Shown here in pieces: positions 33,935 to 42,475 of a stretch of DNA of 64,000 bases. Position 1 is the stretch's first letter. Each line of letters opens with the position of its first letter. Below the pieces are notes generated by a model that had not been told where the DNA came from, ran no database searches, and saw only the letters and a program-made list of their open reading frames with translations. A program made the translations under genes and the position numbers. This stretch comes from Pseudomonas fluorescens. GTDB lineage: Bacteria > Pseudomonadota > Gammaproteobacteria > Pseudomonadales > Pseudomonadaceae. The DNA lies in the NCBI RefSeq assembly GCF_000968015.1, contig NZ_LACH01000001.1, positions 219,629-283,628 of the forward strand, read 5' to 3'.

Positions 33935-34432
33935 TCAGCTATGCGGATACCACACCAATCGCTCCGCCGCCGGGTTTCGCTCTTCAACCTGAAACCCCAG
34001 CGCCAGGTAATGCTGGCGAGCATGGGGATTGTTGGTCCAGACCACCGTGGCCACCGGGCAGCGCACCTGTTGTGCGGCCTTTTGCACACCATGCAGCACC
34101 TTGCGCCCATAACCCTGGCCGCGCGCCTGCGGAATGAACGCCAGGTACAACACACGAATTTCATTAGGGCCAAAATCAGTGGTCAGCGCGCCGATGGCCG
34201 TGTCGAGTTTTTCCACCACGTAATGCATCGCGTTGGGGTAACGCTCACCCAAACCTTGCTCCTGCACCTGAAATTGCTGGGCGACCACCTGTTCAACCAC
34301 TTCCCGCTCATCGTCGATCCATTGCAGGTCCGGTCGCGCCGCCTGGTAAAGGCGCTGCAAAAAAGGCCCATCGCTGATCCGCGATGGCCGCACCACCAAA
34401 CCATCCGCCGCCACTGATTCGCTATTCGCCAT
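33935..34432 (-). CDS. GNAT-family N-acetyltransferase
   Basis: A 165-residue GNAT enzyme. The acetyl-CoA loop is seen in IPQARGQGYGRKVLHGV near residue 110, preceded by the strand EIRVLYLAF and followed by VATVVWTNNPHARQHYLALGFQVEERN. The acceptor is unknown. It starts 12 bases after the M50 protease stop with GGGAGAG ahead of ATG 34432, so it is the last gene of the HlyD-HlyD-M50-GNAT operon. It could acetylate an exported product or its peptide. Confidence 0.87.
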   Translation of the reverse strand: MANSESVAADGLVVRPSRISDGPFLQRLYQAARPDLQWIDDEREVVEQVVAQQFQVQEQGLGERYPNAMHYVVEKLDTAIGALTTDFGPNEIRVLYLAFIPQARGQGYGRKVLHGVQKAAQQVRCPVATVVWTNNPHARQHYLALGFQVEERNPAAERLVWYPHS

Positions 34433-34444
34433 CGCTTGCTCTCC

Positions 34445-36541
34445 CTAGAAACCGCTTTCCCTGACACCCAGTGCCGCCATGCGCCGCCAGGCGACGCCCA
34501 GCAATGACTCGCCGTGCCCTTGCAACACCACGACACCCCGCAAGGGTTGCATCGGCGTCGGCACCTCTTCGAGGGTGCTCAACCGCGCCCCGTATTGCCC
34601 CTGCACCGGCTCGGCCCGTTGGTGCGGATCCCGGCGCACGGCAATCGGCCCGTGGTGATCGGACGTCAGCGCCTCCTGATCGACATACGCCGCGCCGTTG
34701 GTGTCGATTTCGGTCAATTTAACGGCGATCGCCGGGTGCATCGGATCATCGGCGATGAACCGTCCGGTGGCGCCCGGTGCCACGCGCCACAGTTCGGCTT
34801 CGGCCAGATAACCGCGCAACCGCGCGCCGTCTTCGACCACCCGCGCCAGCGGTTCTTTGATCGACAACCAGCGACCGACCGCCAACTGCGGCAACAGATC
34901 GCGCACCTTGCCGGCGTGGGGCGCCCGCAGCAGCAGGCGCTCACGCTGGGCGGCCAGGCCTCGGTATTCGGCGACCGCTTCGGCCAGGCGCTGTTCGACG
35001 ATCCCGGCGTCGGCGGCGGTTTCACTGCGGCTGGCCTGACGACGCATCTGCAACTGCTGGATCTGGATTTCACGTCGGACGATAGCCTGACGCGAATCCA
35101 GGTCCGGGGATTCCAGCTCAATCAAAACCTGGCCCTGGGCAACCGCTTCACCATCGTGAACATTCACCGTTTTGACTCGCGCCGCGACTGGCGCGTGCAA
35201 GGCACTGGCGCGGCCAGCCTCCAGCATCGTCGGCAACTCAACGGCGCTGCGCCACGGCACGACCAGCATCAGCAACAGCCCAAACAAGGCCAGGCCACTG
35301 AGCAGCACCCGAGGCGCATGCGCCTGTTCGCGGCGAGTCCACCATTGCCGCCATTCACTCATGATCGGCAGGAAGATGAACCACACCAGCTCCACCAGCA
35401 TCAGGAAAATCCCCAACACTTTGAAGAACAGGTGGTAGACCGCCAACGCAATCCCGAAAAACAACGCCGCACGCCACAGCCACGAGCCGTAACCCCAGAT
35501 CAGCAAACGCCGTTGCATCTTCGGCGACCAGGGCTCCGGCGCCGGCGCGCCGTAACCGAATAAAAACTCACGCAAGCGCCAGCGACAAAGGGCAAACGCT
35601 CGCCCTTGAAGGTTGTCGACTTCCCAATAGTCGCTGAGCAAAAAATAGCCATCAAAACGCATGAACGGGTTGAGGTTGATCACCAGTGTGGTCATCCAGG
35701 TGGCGCTGGCGAGCATGAACGCCGCCGTGCGTCCGGGACCGTCGGGCAGCAGCGACCAGGCGAGCAGCGCGATGCTCGCTAAAAGCAATTCCGCCAGCAC
35801 GCCACCAGCGCCAATCAGCAGCCGCGCGCGGCGATCATTGACCCGCCAGGCGTCGCTGACGTCGGTGTAAAACATCGGCAGCAACACCATGAACGCCACG
35901 CCCATGCTCTGCACCCGACAACCGGCGCGCTTGGCCATGAAGGCATGACCAAATTCATGACAGAGCTTGGCAAAGAACAGCGCCACGCCAAACGCCAGCG
36001 CGCCGCCGAGGCTGAACAAATGCGGGAAGGTCGCGATAAAGCGCTGCCAGTCCCGGGACACCAGAAACACGCCGAGCCCCAGGGTTGCCGGCAATCCGTA
36101 GCGCAACGCGCGCGGACCGAAGCGCTCCAGCCATGGCCAGGCACGATTGAGAAAAGCGTCCGGGCGCCACAGCGGAATGCGGAAAAACAGGTATTGGTGC
36201 AGCAAGATCTGCCATATCGATTGACGTTGAGCGGCCGCTTTGAGGCTGTAACTGGCGCGCTGTTGCGGATCAAGGGCGGAGATCAGGTCGTGGCTGCGCA
36301 AAAAGCCCAGTAATTGCTCAAGCTCCGCGCCATCCAGCGGCAAACCTGGCTCGCGGTTGGCTGCACGCAACACTTGCTCGGGATCACCCAAGGACCAATG
36401 CCGCAGCAGGCGCATCGCCGCCACGCCGAGTTTGAAATAGCGACCGCGCACCGGGTCGGCGAGGGTCCAGCGCGGCGAGCCATCGAGCGCCGGTGATGCA
36501 GGCGTCAGCTGCAAGTCTGCGCGCAGGTTTGGCAGGCTCAT
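34445..36541 (-). CDS. M50 site-2-type metalloprotease fused to an HlyD-like region
   Basis: A 698-residue polytopic protein. Residues about 20-90 form a PqqD-like winged helix (LADPVRGRYFKLGVAAMRLL). A membrane core follows with zinc motif HEFGH (195-199) and the partner motif NPFMRFDGY (291-299), as in peptide zinc metalloproteases of the S2P class. After further spans, residues about 435-698 form a lipoyl/coiled-coil/barrel region like HlyD adaptors (LHAPVAARVKTVNVHDGEAV). It would span the inner membrane and reach into the periplasm. It directly follows the GAF-HlyD stop. Role in leader cleavage plus export is inferred. Confidence 0.85.
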   Translation of the reverse strand: MSLPNLRADLQLTPASPALDGSPRWTLADPVRGRYFKLGVAAMRLLRHWSLGDPEQVLRAANREPGLPLDGAELEQLLGFLRSHDLISALDPQQRASYSLKAAAQRQSIWQILLHQYLFFRIPLWRPDAFLNRAWPWLERFGPRALRYGLPATLGLGVFLVSRDWQRFIATFPHLFSLGGALAFGVALFFAKLCHEFGHAFMAKRAGCRVQSMGVAFMVLLPMFYTDVSDAWRVNDRRARLLIGAGGVLAELLLASIALLAWSLLPDGPGRTAAFMLASATWMTTLVINLNPFMRFDGYFLLSDYWEVDNLQGRAFALCRWRLREFLFGYGAPAPEPWSPKMQRRLLIWGYGSWLWRAALFFGIALAVYHLFFKVLGIFLMLVELVWFIFLPIMSEWRQWWTRREQAHAPRVLLSGLALFGLLLMLVVPWRSAVELPTMLEAGRASALHAPVAARVKTVNVHDGEAVAQGQVLIELESPDLDSRQAIVRREIQIQQLQMRRQASRSETAADAGIVEQRLAEAVAEYRGLAAQRERLLLRAPHAGKVRDLLPQLAVGRWLSIKEPLARVVEDGARLRGYLAEAELWRVAPGATGRFIADDPMHPAIAVKLTEIDTNGAAYVDQEALTSDHHGPIAVRRDPHQRAEPVQGQYGARLSTLEEVPTPMQPLRGVVVLQGHGESLLGVAWRRMAALGVRESGF

Positions 36542-37861
36542 CTAAAGGCCCACACTCTGGCGCAAACCGGCCAGTGGTCGACGCAACAGGTACAACGCCA
36601 ATGGCGCACGGTCGCCGAAAATTTTGGCGGTTCCGCGCAGGCCGATGCGCGGCGGGGCACCCTCGAAATTCGCATCCAGACGATAAGCCAACTGCCCGGC
36701 CGCAGTCGGTTGCGCCTCATAGGCCGAGCGTTCGAGTTTGGCCAGATGCCGTTGCAATGGATCGCTGTCGAGGAACAGCGCGACTTGCGCGCCCGGCTCC
36801 AGCGCAATCGCATCGCCCACCGCCAGTTCGATGCGCAACTCAGCCTGGGTCGGGTCGGCGATTTCCATCAGCCGCTCGCCCGTCTGCACCGGTTTACCGG
36901 TCCAGCGCTCCGCGTCGGCGAACACCGCAATGCCTCCGCGCTCAGCGCGCACTTCGCTGCGTTTGAGCAGTTCGCGGGCGTAATCCCGCTCAGCACGTTT
37001 TTGCTCGACTCGCGCGGCCAGCAGATCGATTTTCGAGCTCGATTCGGCGTCGGCGAACGAGCGCTGGGAATTGGCCTTCAGCTCAGCTTCAGCAACGCCC
37101 AAGGCGCGCTCGGCCACATCGGCCTGGGCCCTGAGCGTGGTGCTTTCAAAGCGCAACAACAGGTCGCCGGCTTTCACCGTCTGATTGGGTTTGACCAGAA
37201 ACTCGGCAATCACCCCGTCCAGCGGCGCCGCAACGACTCGGCCGCCCAGCGGAACAACTTCGGCCGGTGCAAGCACCGATTGCCGCACCGGAATGAGCAG
37301 CCCGAGCAACACCACCGCGACCAACGCCACCTGACGTTTTCGCGTCCAGCGCAGTCGCCACGGTTTGCGCGGTTGCAGCGCCAGCCAGGCATGGCTGTAG
37401 GTGTCACCCAATTGCGACAGCAGCACTTGCTCGGAAGGATTCCACGGCAGGTCCCGCGCCAGCCACAGACCGCCAAACACCTCACCTTGGTGATCGATCA
37501 GCGGCAGCCAGAACACCTGAGCCGCTGAAAGACTCTGCCAGTCCGCCTGAATCGATTCGCTGAGAACATTCGCCGGAACCACCCGCGCCTGTTTCAGCAC
37601 CTCGAGCTTGAACAACTGCGCCACGGCCTGCTCGACAAACGCCACGAACGGCGCATTCGGCTCCACCGCACTGACGCCCGTCACGGCCTGCACCTTGCCG
37701 GCAATCAACAGCGCCGCGTGGCGAAAGCCGAACAGCGCCTGACCGTCATTGACCAGGCTGTAGGCCAATTGCGAAGGCGTGCGAGCGGCGCGGGTCAGGC
37801 GTTCGAGATCCAGAAACCTTGCGAACACCTGTTCGGCACCGCCCATTACCGGGGCGTTCAC
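36542..37861 (-). CDS. HlyD-family adaptor with N-terminal GAF-like domain
   Basis: A 439-residue membrane-fusion protein. Residues about 10-160 look like a cytoplasmic GAF-type sensor (FRHAALLIAGKVQAVTGVSA; FWLPLIDHQGEVFGGLWLAR). A single span near 175-195 (VALVAVVLLGLLIPVRQ) leads to a lipoyl domain (VVAAPLDGVIAEFLVKPNQT), a coiled coil and a barrel. The start overlaps the stop of the upstream HlyD gene (ATGA). A sensor domain on an adaptor suggests that export responds to a cytoplasmic ligand or binds a cytoplasmic partner. The GAF assignment is by pattern only. Confidence 0.78.
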   Translation of the reverse strand: MNAPVMGGAEQVFARFLDLERLTRAARTPSQLAYSLVNDGQALFGFRHAALLIAGKVQAVTGVSAVEPNAPFVAFVEQAVAQLFKLEVLKQARVVPANVLSESIQADWQSLSAAQVFWLPLIDHQGEVFGGLWLARDLPWNPSEQVLLSQLGDTYSHAWLALQPRKPWRLRWTRKRQVALVAVVLLGLLIPVRQSVLAPAEVVPLGGRVVAAPLDGVIAEFLVKPNQTVKAGDLLLRFESTTLRAQADVAERALGVAEAELKANSQRSFADAESSSKIDLLAARVEQKRAERDYARELLKRSEVRAERGGIAVFADAERWTGKPVQTGERLMEIADPTQAELRIELAVGDAIALEPGAQVALFLDSDPLQRHLAKLERSAYEAQPTAAGQLAYRLDANFEGAPPRIGLRGTAKIFGDRAPLALYLLRRPLAGLRQSVGL

Positions 37862-38631
37862 TTGAACTCCACGAAGCGTGCCGTGCCACTCATGCCTGCC
37901 AGCAAACCGTTGGCGTTGGGAAGCGTCGCCACCAGCAGCAAGGTCTGACTGCCTTCGTCAATCCGTGCACCGAGACGTTTGACCGTGGCATCCAGAGGCT
38001 GACCGGTTTCATCGGGAACAAAGCGGAAGGTCTGGCCAGGCTTGAGCCGGGCCATCCAGCGCGACGGCACCAGCAAATGAATTTCCAGGGTGCGGTTATC
38101 GACCACGTCCAGTAACGGCGTGCCGGCAGCGACGCTTTCATAACGCTTGACCTTGCGCTCGACGACCTGGCCATCGAACGGCGCCAGCACGCTGCAACGC
38201 TTGACCTGGACCTGATAAACCTGGGATTGCGCCTGAGTCTCGCTGACTTTGGCCTCGGCCCGCGCCACTTCAAAACGCCCGACCGAATTCAACGCCGCCA
38301 GTTGCCTGTTGTGGGACAGCTCTTCGCCGGCACCACGGTTGGCAGCCTGGGCCGCGTTGAGCTGAGCCTGATAAGCCGAGCAATCAAAACGCGCCAGGGT
38401 GTCACCCTTCTTGAACGACTCGCCCTCACTGAACGGCAACTCGACAATACGCCCGGACAACTCACTGGCCAGCACCGCCTGATCCCGGGCTCGCAGCACG
38501 CCACGGGCCTCACTGCTGGCATTTGCACTGCCGCTGCTGTCCAGCAGCGGATCATCGGGCGCAGGCGTTTGCGCCTGTACCACGCACGTTACAAAGGTCA
38601 ATCCAATAACCCACACACGAACACGCCGCAT
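37858..38631 (-). CDS. small periplasmic HlyD-family adaptor
   Basis: A 257-residue adaptor with a cleavable-looking signal (MRRVRVWVIGLTFVTCVVQA) and no other span. A lipoyl half (DQAVLASELSGRIVELPFSE), a short coiled coil, the second lipoyl half (RCSVLAPFDGQVVERKVKRY) and a barrel domain follow. It is first in the HlyD-HlyD-M50-GNAT operon, with GGGAG ahead of ATG 38631 and a clear sigma-70-type promoter. Being wholly periplasmic, it may bridge the M50/HlyD protein and a TolC channel. Confidence 0.85.
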   Translation of the reverse strand: MRRVRVWVIGLTFVTCVVQAQTPAPDDPLLDSSGSANASSEARGVLRARDQAVLASELSGRIVELPFSEGESFKKGDTLARFDCSAYQAQLNAAQAANRGAGEELSHNRQLAALNSVGRFEVARAEAKVSETQAQSQVYQVQVKRCSVLAPFDGQVVERKVKRYESVAAGTPLLDVVDNRTLEIHLLVPSRWMARLKPGQTFRFVPDETGQPLDATVKRLGARIDEGSQTLLLVATLPNANGLLAGMSGTARFVEFK

Positions 38632-38658
38632 AACCGTTACTCCCTGACGGATGAGCGG

Positions 38659-38686
38659 AGTCTATGACAGCGTGGGTGGGCGTCAA
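38659..38686 (-). promoter_or_regulatory. promoter of the HlyD-HlyD-M50-GNAT operon
   Basis: On the reverse strand TTGACG (38681-38686) and TAGACT (38659-38664) are 16 bases apart, leaving a short leader of about 20 bases before ATG 38631. The rest of 38632-39001 shows no convincing gene; a 59-codon forward frame from ATG 38803 has a GGGG-type site but unconvincing content. Confidence 0.5.
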
Positions 38687-39001
38687 GCGGATGGGCGTCA
38701 TTGGATAGAAATGTAATGTTTCAAAAAGGACAAAATTTTCAGAGTGCTCGTTTGTTCTTACGCTCATTGGGTTTGGGTAATAAATCTCACACGAAAAGGG
38801 GAATGCCCACTCAGTCAAAACTGAACGCGGCGATAGATACCTTGCGTCTCTACACCCCCCATCGTCATAGCTCCCTTGCGTCGCAACAATCATTAACAGA
38901 TGAAGCCAATAGCGCCTTGACTATCGACCTGGCAACTATCCAAAACTGGCCTGCCGGTGCTGGAATAGATCCAGTCGAGTAAAGCCCTGATCAGTCGATG
39001 G

Positions 39002-39111
39002 TTGACGTGCGTGACGCACTCAATTTAGGATCTGCGCACTACTCAACCCCGTACGCAGAGATTCAGTTCTCTGGCAGTTGGGGTGAAAAAACCGGCTTCG
39101 GCCGGTTTTTT
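39002..39111 (+). ncRNA. possible small RNA or leader upstream of the NYN gene
   Basis: A promoter (TTGACG 39002-39007, TAGGAT 39026-39031, spacer 18) is followed by a nested hairpin (ACCCC/GGGGT enclosing AGAG/CTCT). A strong terminator then follows: ACCGGC-TTCG-GCCGGT flanked by A6 and T6 (39086-39111). The transcript would be about 75 nt. Because the NYN gene starts 20 bases later, it may instead be an attenuating leader. Confidence 0.45.
39086..39111. terminator. bidirectional Rho-independent terminator
   Basis: A perfect stem of AAAAAACCGGC with GCCGGTTTTTT closes on a TTCG tetraloop. It works equally on both strands. On the forward strand it lies 20 bases before the NYN gene start. Confidence 0.85.
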
Positions 39112-39131
39112 CGTTTCTGAGGATTGGATTT

Positions 39132-39821
39132 GTGCGCACTGCGTTCTTCGTTGATGGCTACAACGTGTTCTACGGGTTACTAGCTGACACACCTTATAAA
39201 TGGTTAAACCTGCCGCAGCTGTTGGCTTATATCGCTCACATTGAAAACCCTCAAAGCTCTGTGGCCTCAATCGACTACTTCACCTCGTCGGTTAAACCAG
39301 AACTGGCTACTCGTGGCATCGCTTCCAAGGAAGCTCAAGATACTTACGTCCGCGCCCTGAAGGCTCACAATGTTGCCGTTCACTATGGTCGCCACCAACT
39401 CGAACCTGCACGCGCACCGCGCTTCATCAACAAAAGAATCGGTGCCTCGCGTCAAGATACAACCCCTATCTGGAAACTCGAAGAAAAGGAAACTGACGTC
39501 CATTTCGCCATAAGCATGTATCGCACGGCGGCCAGACAAGCCAATGCCACCGTTGCTGAAAGCATCCAACAACTCGTTCTGGTATCCGGAGATACTGATA
39601 TGGCCCCCGCGCTCAGGGCGATCCGAGAAGACTTTCCCCAAATAACCGTAGGTATCGTCCTTCCATACAGGACAGGGTTCAAACGAACCCCTCCCGGTTC
39701 TTTGAAAGAACACTCTCACTGGATGCGACGAGTCATCTCCGCAGAAGAGCTGCAGTCGCACCAGTTTCCAGACAAGGTACCTGCCCGTAAGAAGCCGGCC
39801 ATCAAACCGGATTACTGGTAA
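39132..39821 (+). CDS. NYN-domain (PIN-like) putative ribonuclease
   Basis: A 229-residue protein of the NYN/LabA group of PIN-like nucleases. The first catalytic Asp is in FFVDGYNVFYG, with further acidic residues in KEKETDV-like KLEEKETDVHFAISMYR and in LVSGDTDMAPALRAI, the family's third motif. Such proteins cleave RNA with Mg2+. GTG 39132 has GAGGA before it. GC is clearly lower than around it, suggesting horizontal origin. Its end overlaps the convergent OMF gene by 20 bases. A possible defence or RNA-turnover role is inference from family and isolation. Confidence 0.85.
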   Translation: MRTAFFVDGYNVFYGLLADTPYKWLNLPQLLAYIAHIENPQSSVASIDYFTSSVKPELATRGIASKEAQDTYVRALKAHNVAVHYGRHQLEPARAPRFINKRIGASRQDTTPIWKLEEKETDVHFAISMYRTAARQANATVAESIQQLVLVSGDTDMAPALRAIREDFPQITVGIVLPYRTGFKRTPPGSLKEHSHWMRRVISAEELQSHQFPDKVPARKKPAIKPDYW

Positions 39822-41388
39822 CCCCATTTGCCACTGGATAAACCGACTCCCACCCCCCACCCAACGCTTTGTACAACCCGACCATCGCCAGCGACACCCC
39901 GGTCGAGCTCTCCACAAACTGCTCCTGAGTTGCCAACAGCGCGCCTTGCACCGTCAGCACGTTAACGAAATCCACCACCCCTTCCACATATTGCTGTTGC
40001 GCGGTGCGCAGGGCGATCTGGTTTTGGCGGACGGCTTCGGCAAGGCTGTCGCGACGCAGTTGGCTGGCGTTGTAGGCGGTCAGTTGATCGTCGATTTCAT
40101 GCCAGGCGCGCAGCACGGTTTGCTGGTAGGCGATGGCGGCTTCCTGTTGTTGGGCTTCGCGCAAGTGCAGCACGCCGCGCAGGCGACCGCCGTCAAACAG
40201 CGGCAAGCTGAATTGCGGGCCAATACCGAAAGACCGCGAGCCCCAGGAGCCGAAATCACTGAGCTGCATGGCTTGCGATCCGATGTTGCCCGACAGGGTG
40301 ATCCGCGGATAGAAATCACCCTTGGCCACACCGATGCTCGCGGTTGCGGCATGCAGGCGGGCTTCGGCCTGGCGGATGTCCGGGCGGCGTTCAGCCAGTT
40401 GCGACGGCAGGCCGATAGCGACCTCACGCGGGGTTTGTGGCACCGGGGCGTCTGTGGATAACTCGGCAGAGAGCGCTTGCGGGGGCTCGCCCATCAGCAG
40501 GCTCAAGGCGTTGATCAGTTGCGACTGGCGCTGCTCCAGCGCGGGCAGGCGCGACTCGATAGCCGCTACTTGGGCGGCGGCTTCGGCGACATCCAGGTCG
40601 GTGGCGACACCGTCGGCCAGGCGCAGCTGCGAGAGTTTCAGGCTGTGGCGGGCGACGTCGAGGTTCTCCTCGGTGACGGCGCGCGTACTTTGCACACCGC
40701 GCAGCTGAATGTAGTCCTGAGCGGTTTCGGCGAGCACCGACAGCAGCACGCCGCGTCGGTCGTTTTCCGCGACTTCCAGGGTGGCATCGGCGGCTTCGGT
40801 TTCACGGCGCACACGGCCCCAGAAATCCAGTTCCCAGGATGCGGAGAAGCCTGCGTCCCACAGGTTGTACGCCGAGTCACCGTTGTGTCCCGACGGATCG
40901 TTCAAGCCTTCGCCGCTGTTGCGTTTACGCCCGTAGCTGCCAGTGGCGGCGGTATTCGGGTAACGGTCGGCGGTGATCAACTGACGCACAGCCCGGCTCT
41001 GCTGCAAGCGGCTGCTGGCGAGTTTCAGGTCGAGGTTGTCGGTCAAGGTGCGTTGAGTCAGGGCCGAGAGTTTCGGGTCGTGAAAAACTTCCCACCAGCG
41101 TTCGTCCATGGTGTCGGCGATGGCTTGGCTGGCGGCGGACTTGGATGGTTTCGACCATTCGGTGATTTGCGGTGCCTGTGGTTTCTGAAAGTCCGGGCCG
41201 ACGGTGCAGGCTGAAAGACCCATGACGAGCAAGGCACAAAGGGTGAGTTGAGGCTGGCGGCCTCTTCGCGAGCAAGCTCGCTCCCACAGGGGATCTCCAT
41301 TTGTGCAGAGATTGTGTGCATTGAACCGATTTAATGTGGGAGCGAGCTTGCTCGCGATGACGTCAGAACAGTCGACCAAGATCTTCAT
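39802..41388 (-). CDS. NodT-family outer-membrane efflux lipoprotein, 5' end carrying a REP pair
   Basis: The outer-membrane channel of the EmrAB-like pump. From the lipobox LSAC onwards it is a normal NodT protein (TVGPDFQKPQAPQITEW to the GGGWESVYP tail). Upstream of the hydrophobic signal (TLCALLVMGLSAC) the frame reads through a 99-base REP pair (41266-41364) to ATG 41388, which overlaps the adaptor's stop (ATGA). The only in-frame ATG between is at the lipobox itself. The signal peptide would thus have an n-region of over 40 residues. Whether it is still exported, or starts at an internal CTG/TTG, is uncertain. Confidence 0.82.
   Translation of the reverse strand: MKILVDCSDVIASKLAPTLNRFNAHNLCTNGDPLWERACSRRGRQPQLTLCALLVMGLSACTVGPDFQKPQAPQITEWSKPSKSAASQAIADTMDERWWEVFHDPKLSALTQRTLTDNLDLKLASSRLQQSRAVRQLITADRYPNTAATGSYGRKRNSGEGLNDPSGHNGDSAYNLWDAGFSASWELDFWGRVRRETEAADATLEVAENDRRGVLLSVLAETAQDYIQLRGVQSTRAVTEENLDVARHSLKLSQLRLADGVATDLDVAEAAAQVAAIESRLPALEQRQSQLINALSLLMGEPPQALSAELSTDAPVPQTPREVAIGLPSQLAERRPDIRQAEARLHAATASIGVAKGDFYPRITLSGNIGSQAMQLSDFGSWGSRSFGIGPQFSLPLFDGGRLRGVLHLREAQQQEAAIAYQQTVLRAWHEIDDQLTAYNASQLRRDSLAEAVRQNQIALRTAQQQYVEGVVDFVNVLTVQGALLATQEQFVESSTGVSLAMVGLYKALGGGWESVYPVANGVTSNPV
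41266..41364. repeat. REP pair inside the 5' coding end of the OMF gene
   Basis: Inverted REP elements (41266-41292 and 41335-41364) enclose a 42-base spacer. Their total of about 99 bases is a multiple of three and keeps the OMF frame open. They lie between the coupled start codon and the signal-peptide core. Confidence 0.9.
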
Positions 41389-42449
41389 CGTTGAACAACC
41401 TCATGCTTATCGGCACGGGCAGTATCAATACTCGCCTCAACCGACATCCCCACGCGCAATCGCTCCGCCAATGGCTGACCCGGATCGAGGACGATTTTCA
41501 CCGGAATCCGCTGCACCACCTTGGTGAAGTTGCCGGTGGCGTTGTCCGGTTTGACCGAGGCGAACGTCACACCCGTGGCCGGTGCGATGCTCTCGACGCG
41601 GCCGCTCAGGGCCTGGCCGCCGAGGCTGTCGACACGCACTTGCACGCCCTGCCCCGGCTGCACGTCGGTGAGTTGGGTCTCCTGAAAATTGGCGACCACA
41701 TAGGCCTGCGCGAGCGGCACCACCGCGAGGATCTTGCTCCCCGGCGTGACATAGGCGCCGACCCGAACGGCGCGCTCGCCGACCATACCGTCCTGAGGTG
41801 CGACGATGCGCGTGTAGGACAGCTCGTAGCTGGCCATTTCCAGCGCCGCTTGCGCCCGTTTCAATCCTCCTTCCGCTGCGTCACGCTGGGCGGTGAGGAT
41901 TTCCACCTGCTTGCGCTCCGCCGCCAGCACCGCCGTCACATTAGCCAGCCGCGCGGTGGCCTGATCGATGCGGGTCCGTGCTTGTTGGGCATTCTGCACC
42001 GTGCCTGCGCCGACCCCGGCGAGATGGTTGTAGCGATTCAGTTCATGCTCGGCGAAGGCCATTTCCGCCTTGGCCGACACCACGGAGGCCTGGGCTTGAG
42101 CAATCACCGAAGCCTGGCGTTCAAGGGTCGCACGGGCATTTTGCAGTTGCGCCCTGGCCACCAGCGTTTCGGCGGCTGCCGCTTGGGCGGCGGCACGCAG
42201 ATCACGGTCATCAATCAACGCCAGTAACTGTCCGGCCTTGACCTGCTGGTTGTCCTCCACCAGCACTTCCTTGATGAACCCGGCCACGCGCGGCACCACC
42301 AGCGTGAAGTCCGCCGAAACAAAGGCGTCATTGGTGTTCTGCTGCGTGCGCTTGCCGAACAGGCCGGGCGCCAGCAAATAAACCAGCACACCGAGCGCCA
42401 CTACCGCGGCGACGCCGACAGCCACTTTTTGCTTTGATTGAGTCGTCAT
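41385..42449 (-). CDS. EmrA-like HlyD-family adaptor
   Basis: A 354-residue membrane-fusion protein: one N-terminal span (VAVGVAAVVALGVLVYLLAP), the TNDAFVSADFTLVVPRVAGF lipoyl half typical of EmrA, and a long Ala/Gln/Arg coiled coil. The second lipoyl half (TRIVAPQDGMVGERAVRVGA) and a barrel follow. AGAAGG lies before ATG 42449. It works with the MFS transporter upstream (stop and start overlap region 42476-42449, gap 26 bases) and the OMF downstream in a tripartite drug or toxic-compound pump. Confidence 0.9.
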   Translation of the reverse strand: MTTQSKQKVAVGVAAVVALGVLVYLLAPGLFGKRTQQNTNDAFVSADFTLVVPRVAGFIKEVLVEDNQQVKAGQLLALIDDRDLRAAAQAAAAETLVARAQLQNARATLERQASVIAQAQASVVSAKAEMAFAEHELNRYNHLAGVGAGTVQNAQQARTRIDQATARLANVTAVLAAERKQVEILTAQRDAAEGGLKRAQAALEMASYELSYTRIVAPQDGMVGERAVRVGAYVTPGSKILAVVPLAQAYVVANFQETQLTDVQPGQGVQVRVDSLGGQALSGRVESIAPATGVTFASVKPDNATGNFTKVVQRIPVKIVLDPGQPLAERLRVGMSVEASIDTARADKHEVVQR

Positions 42450-42475
42450 AAAAACCTTCTGTTTCAGTGAAGCAT

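Noticed and set aside
38701..38982. 93-codon forward frame with TTG start, or 59 codons from ATG 38803
   Set aside because: No recognisable content and unconvincing start; it lies in the upstream region of the HlyD operon.
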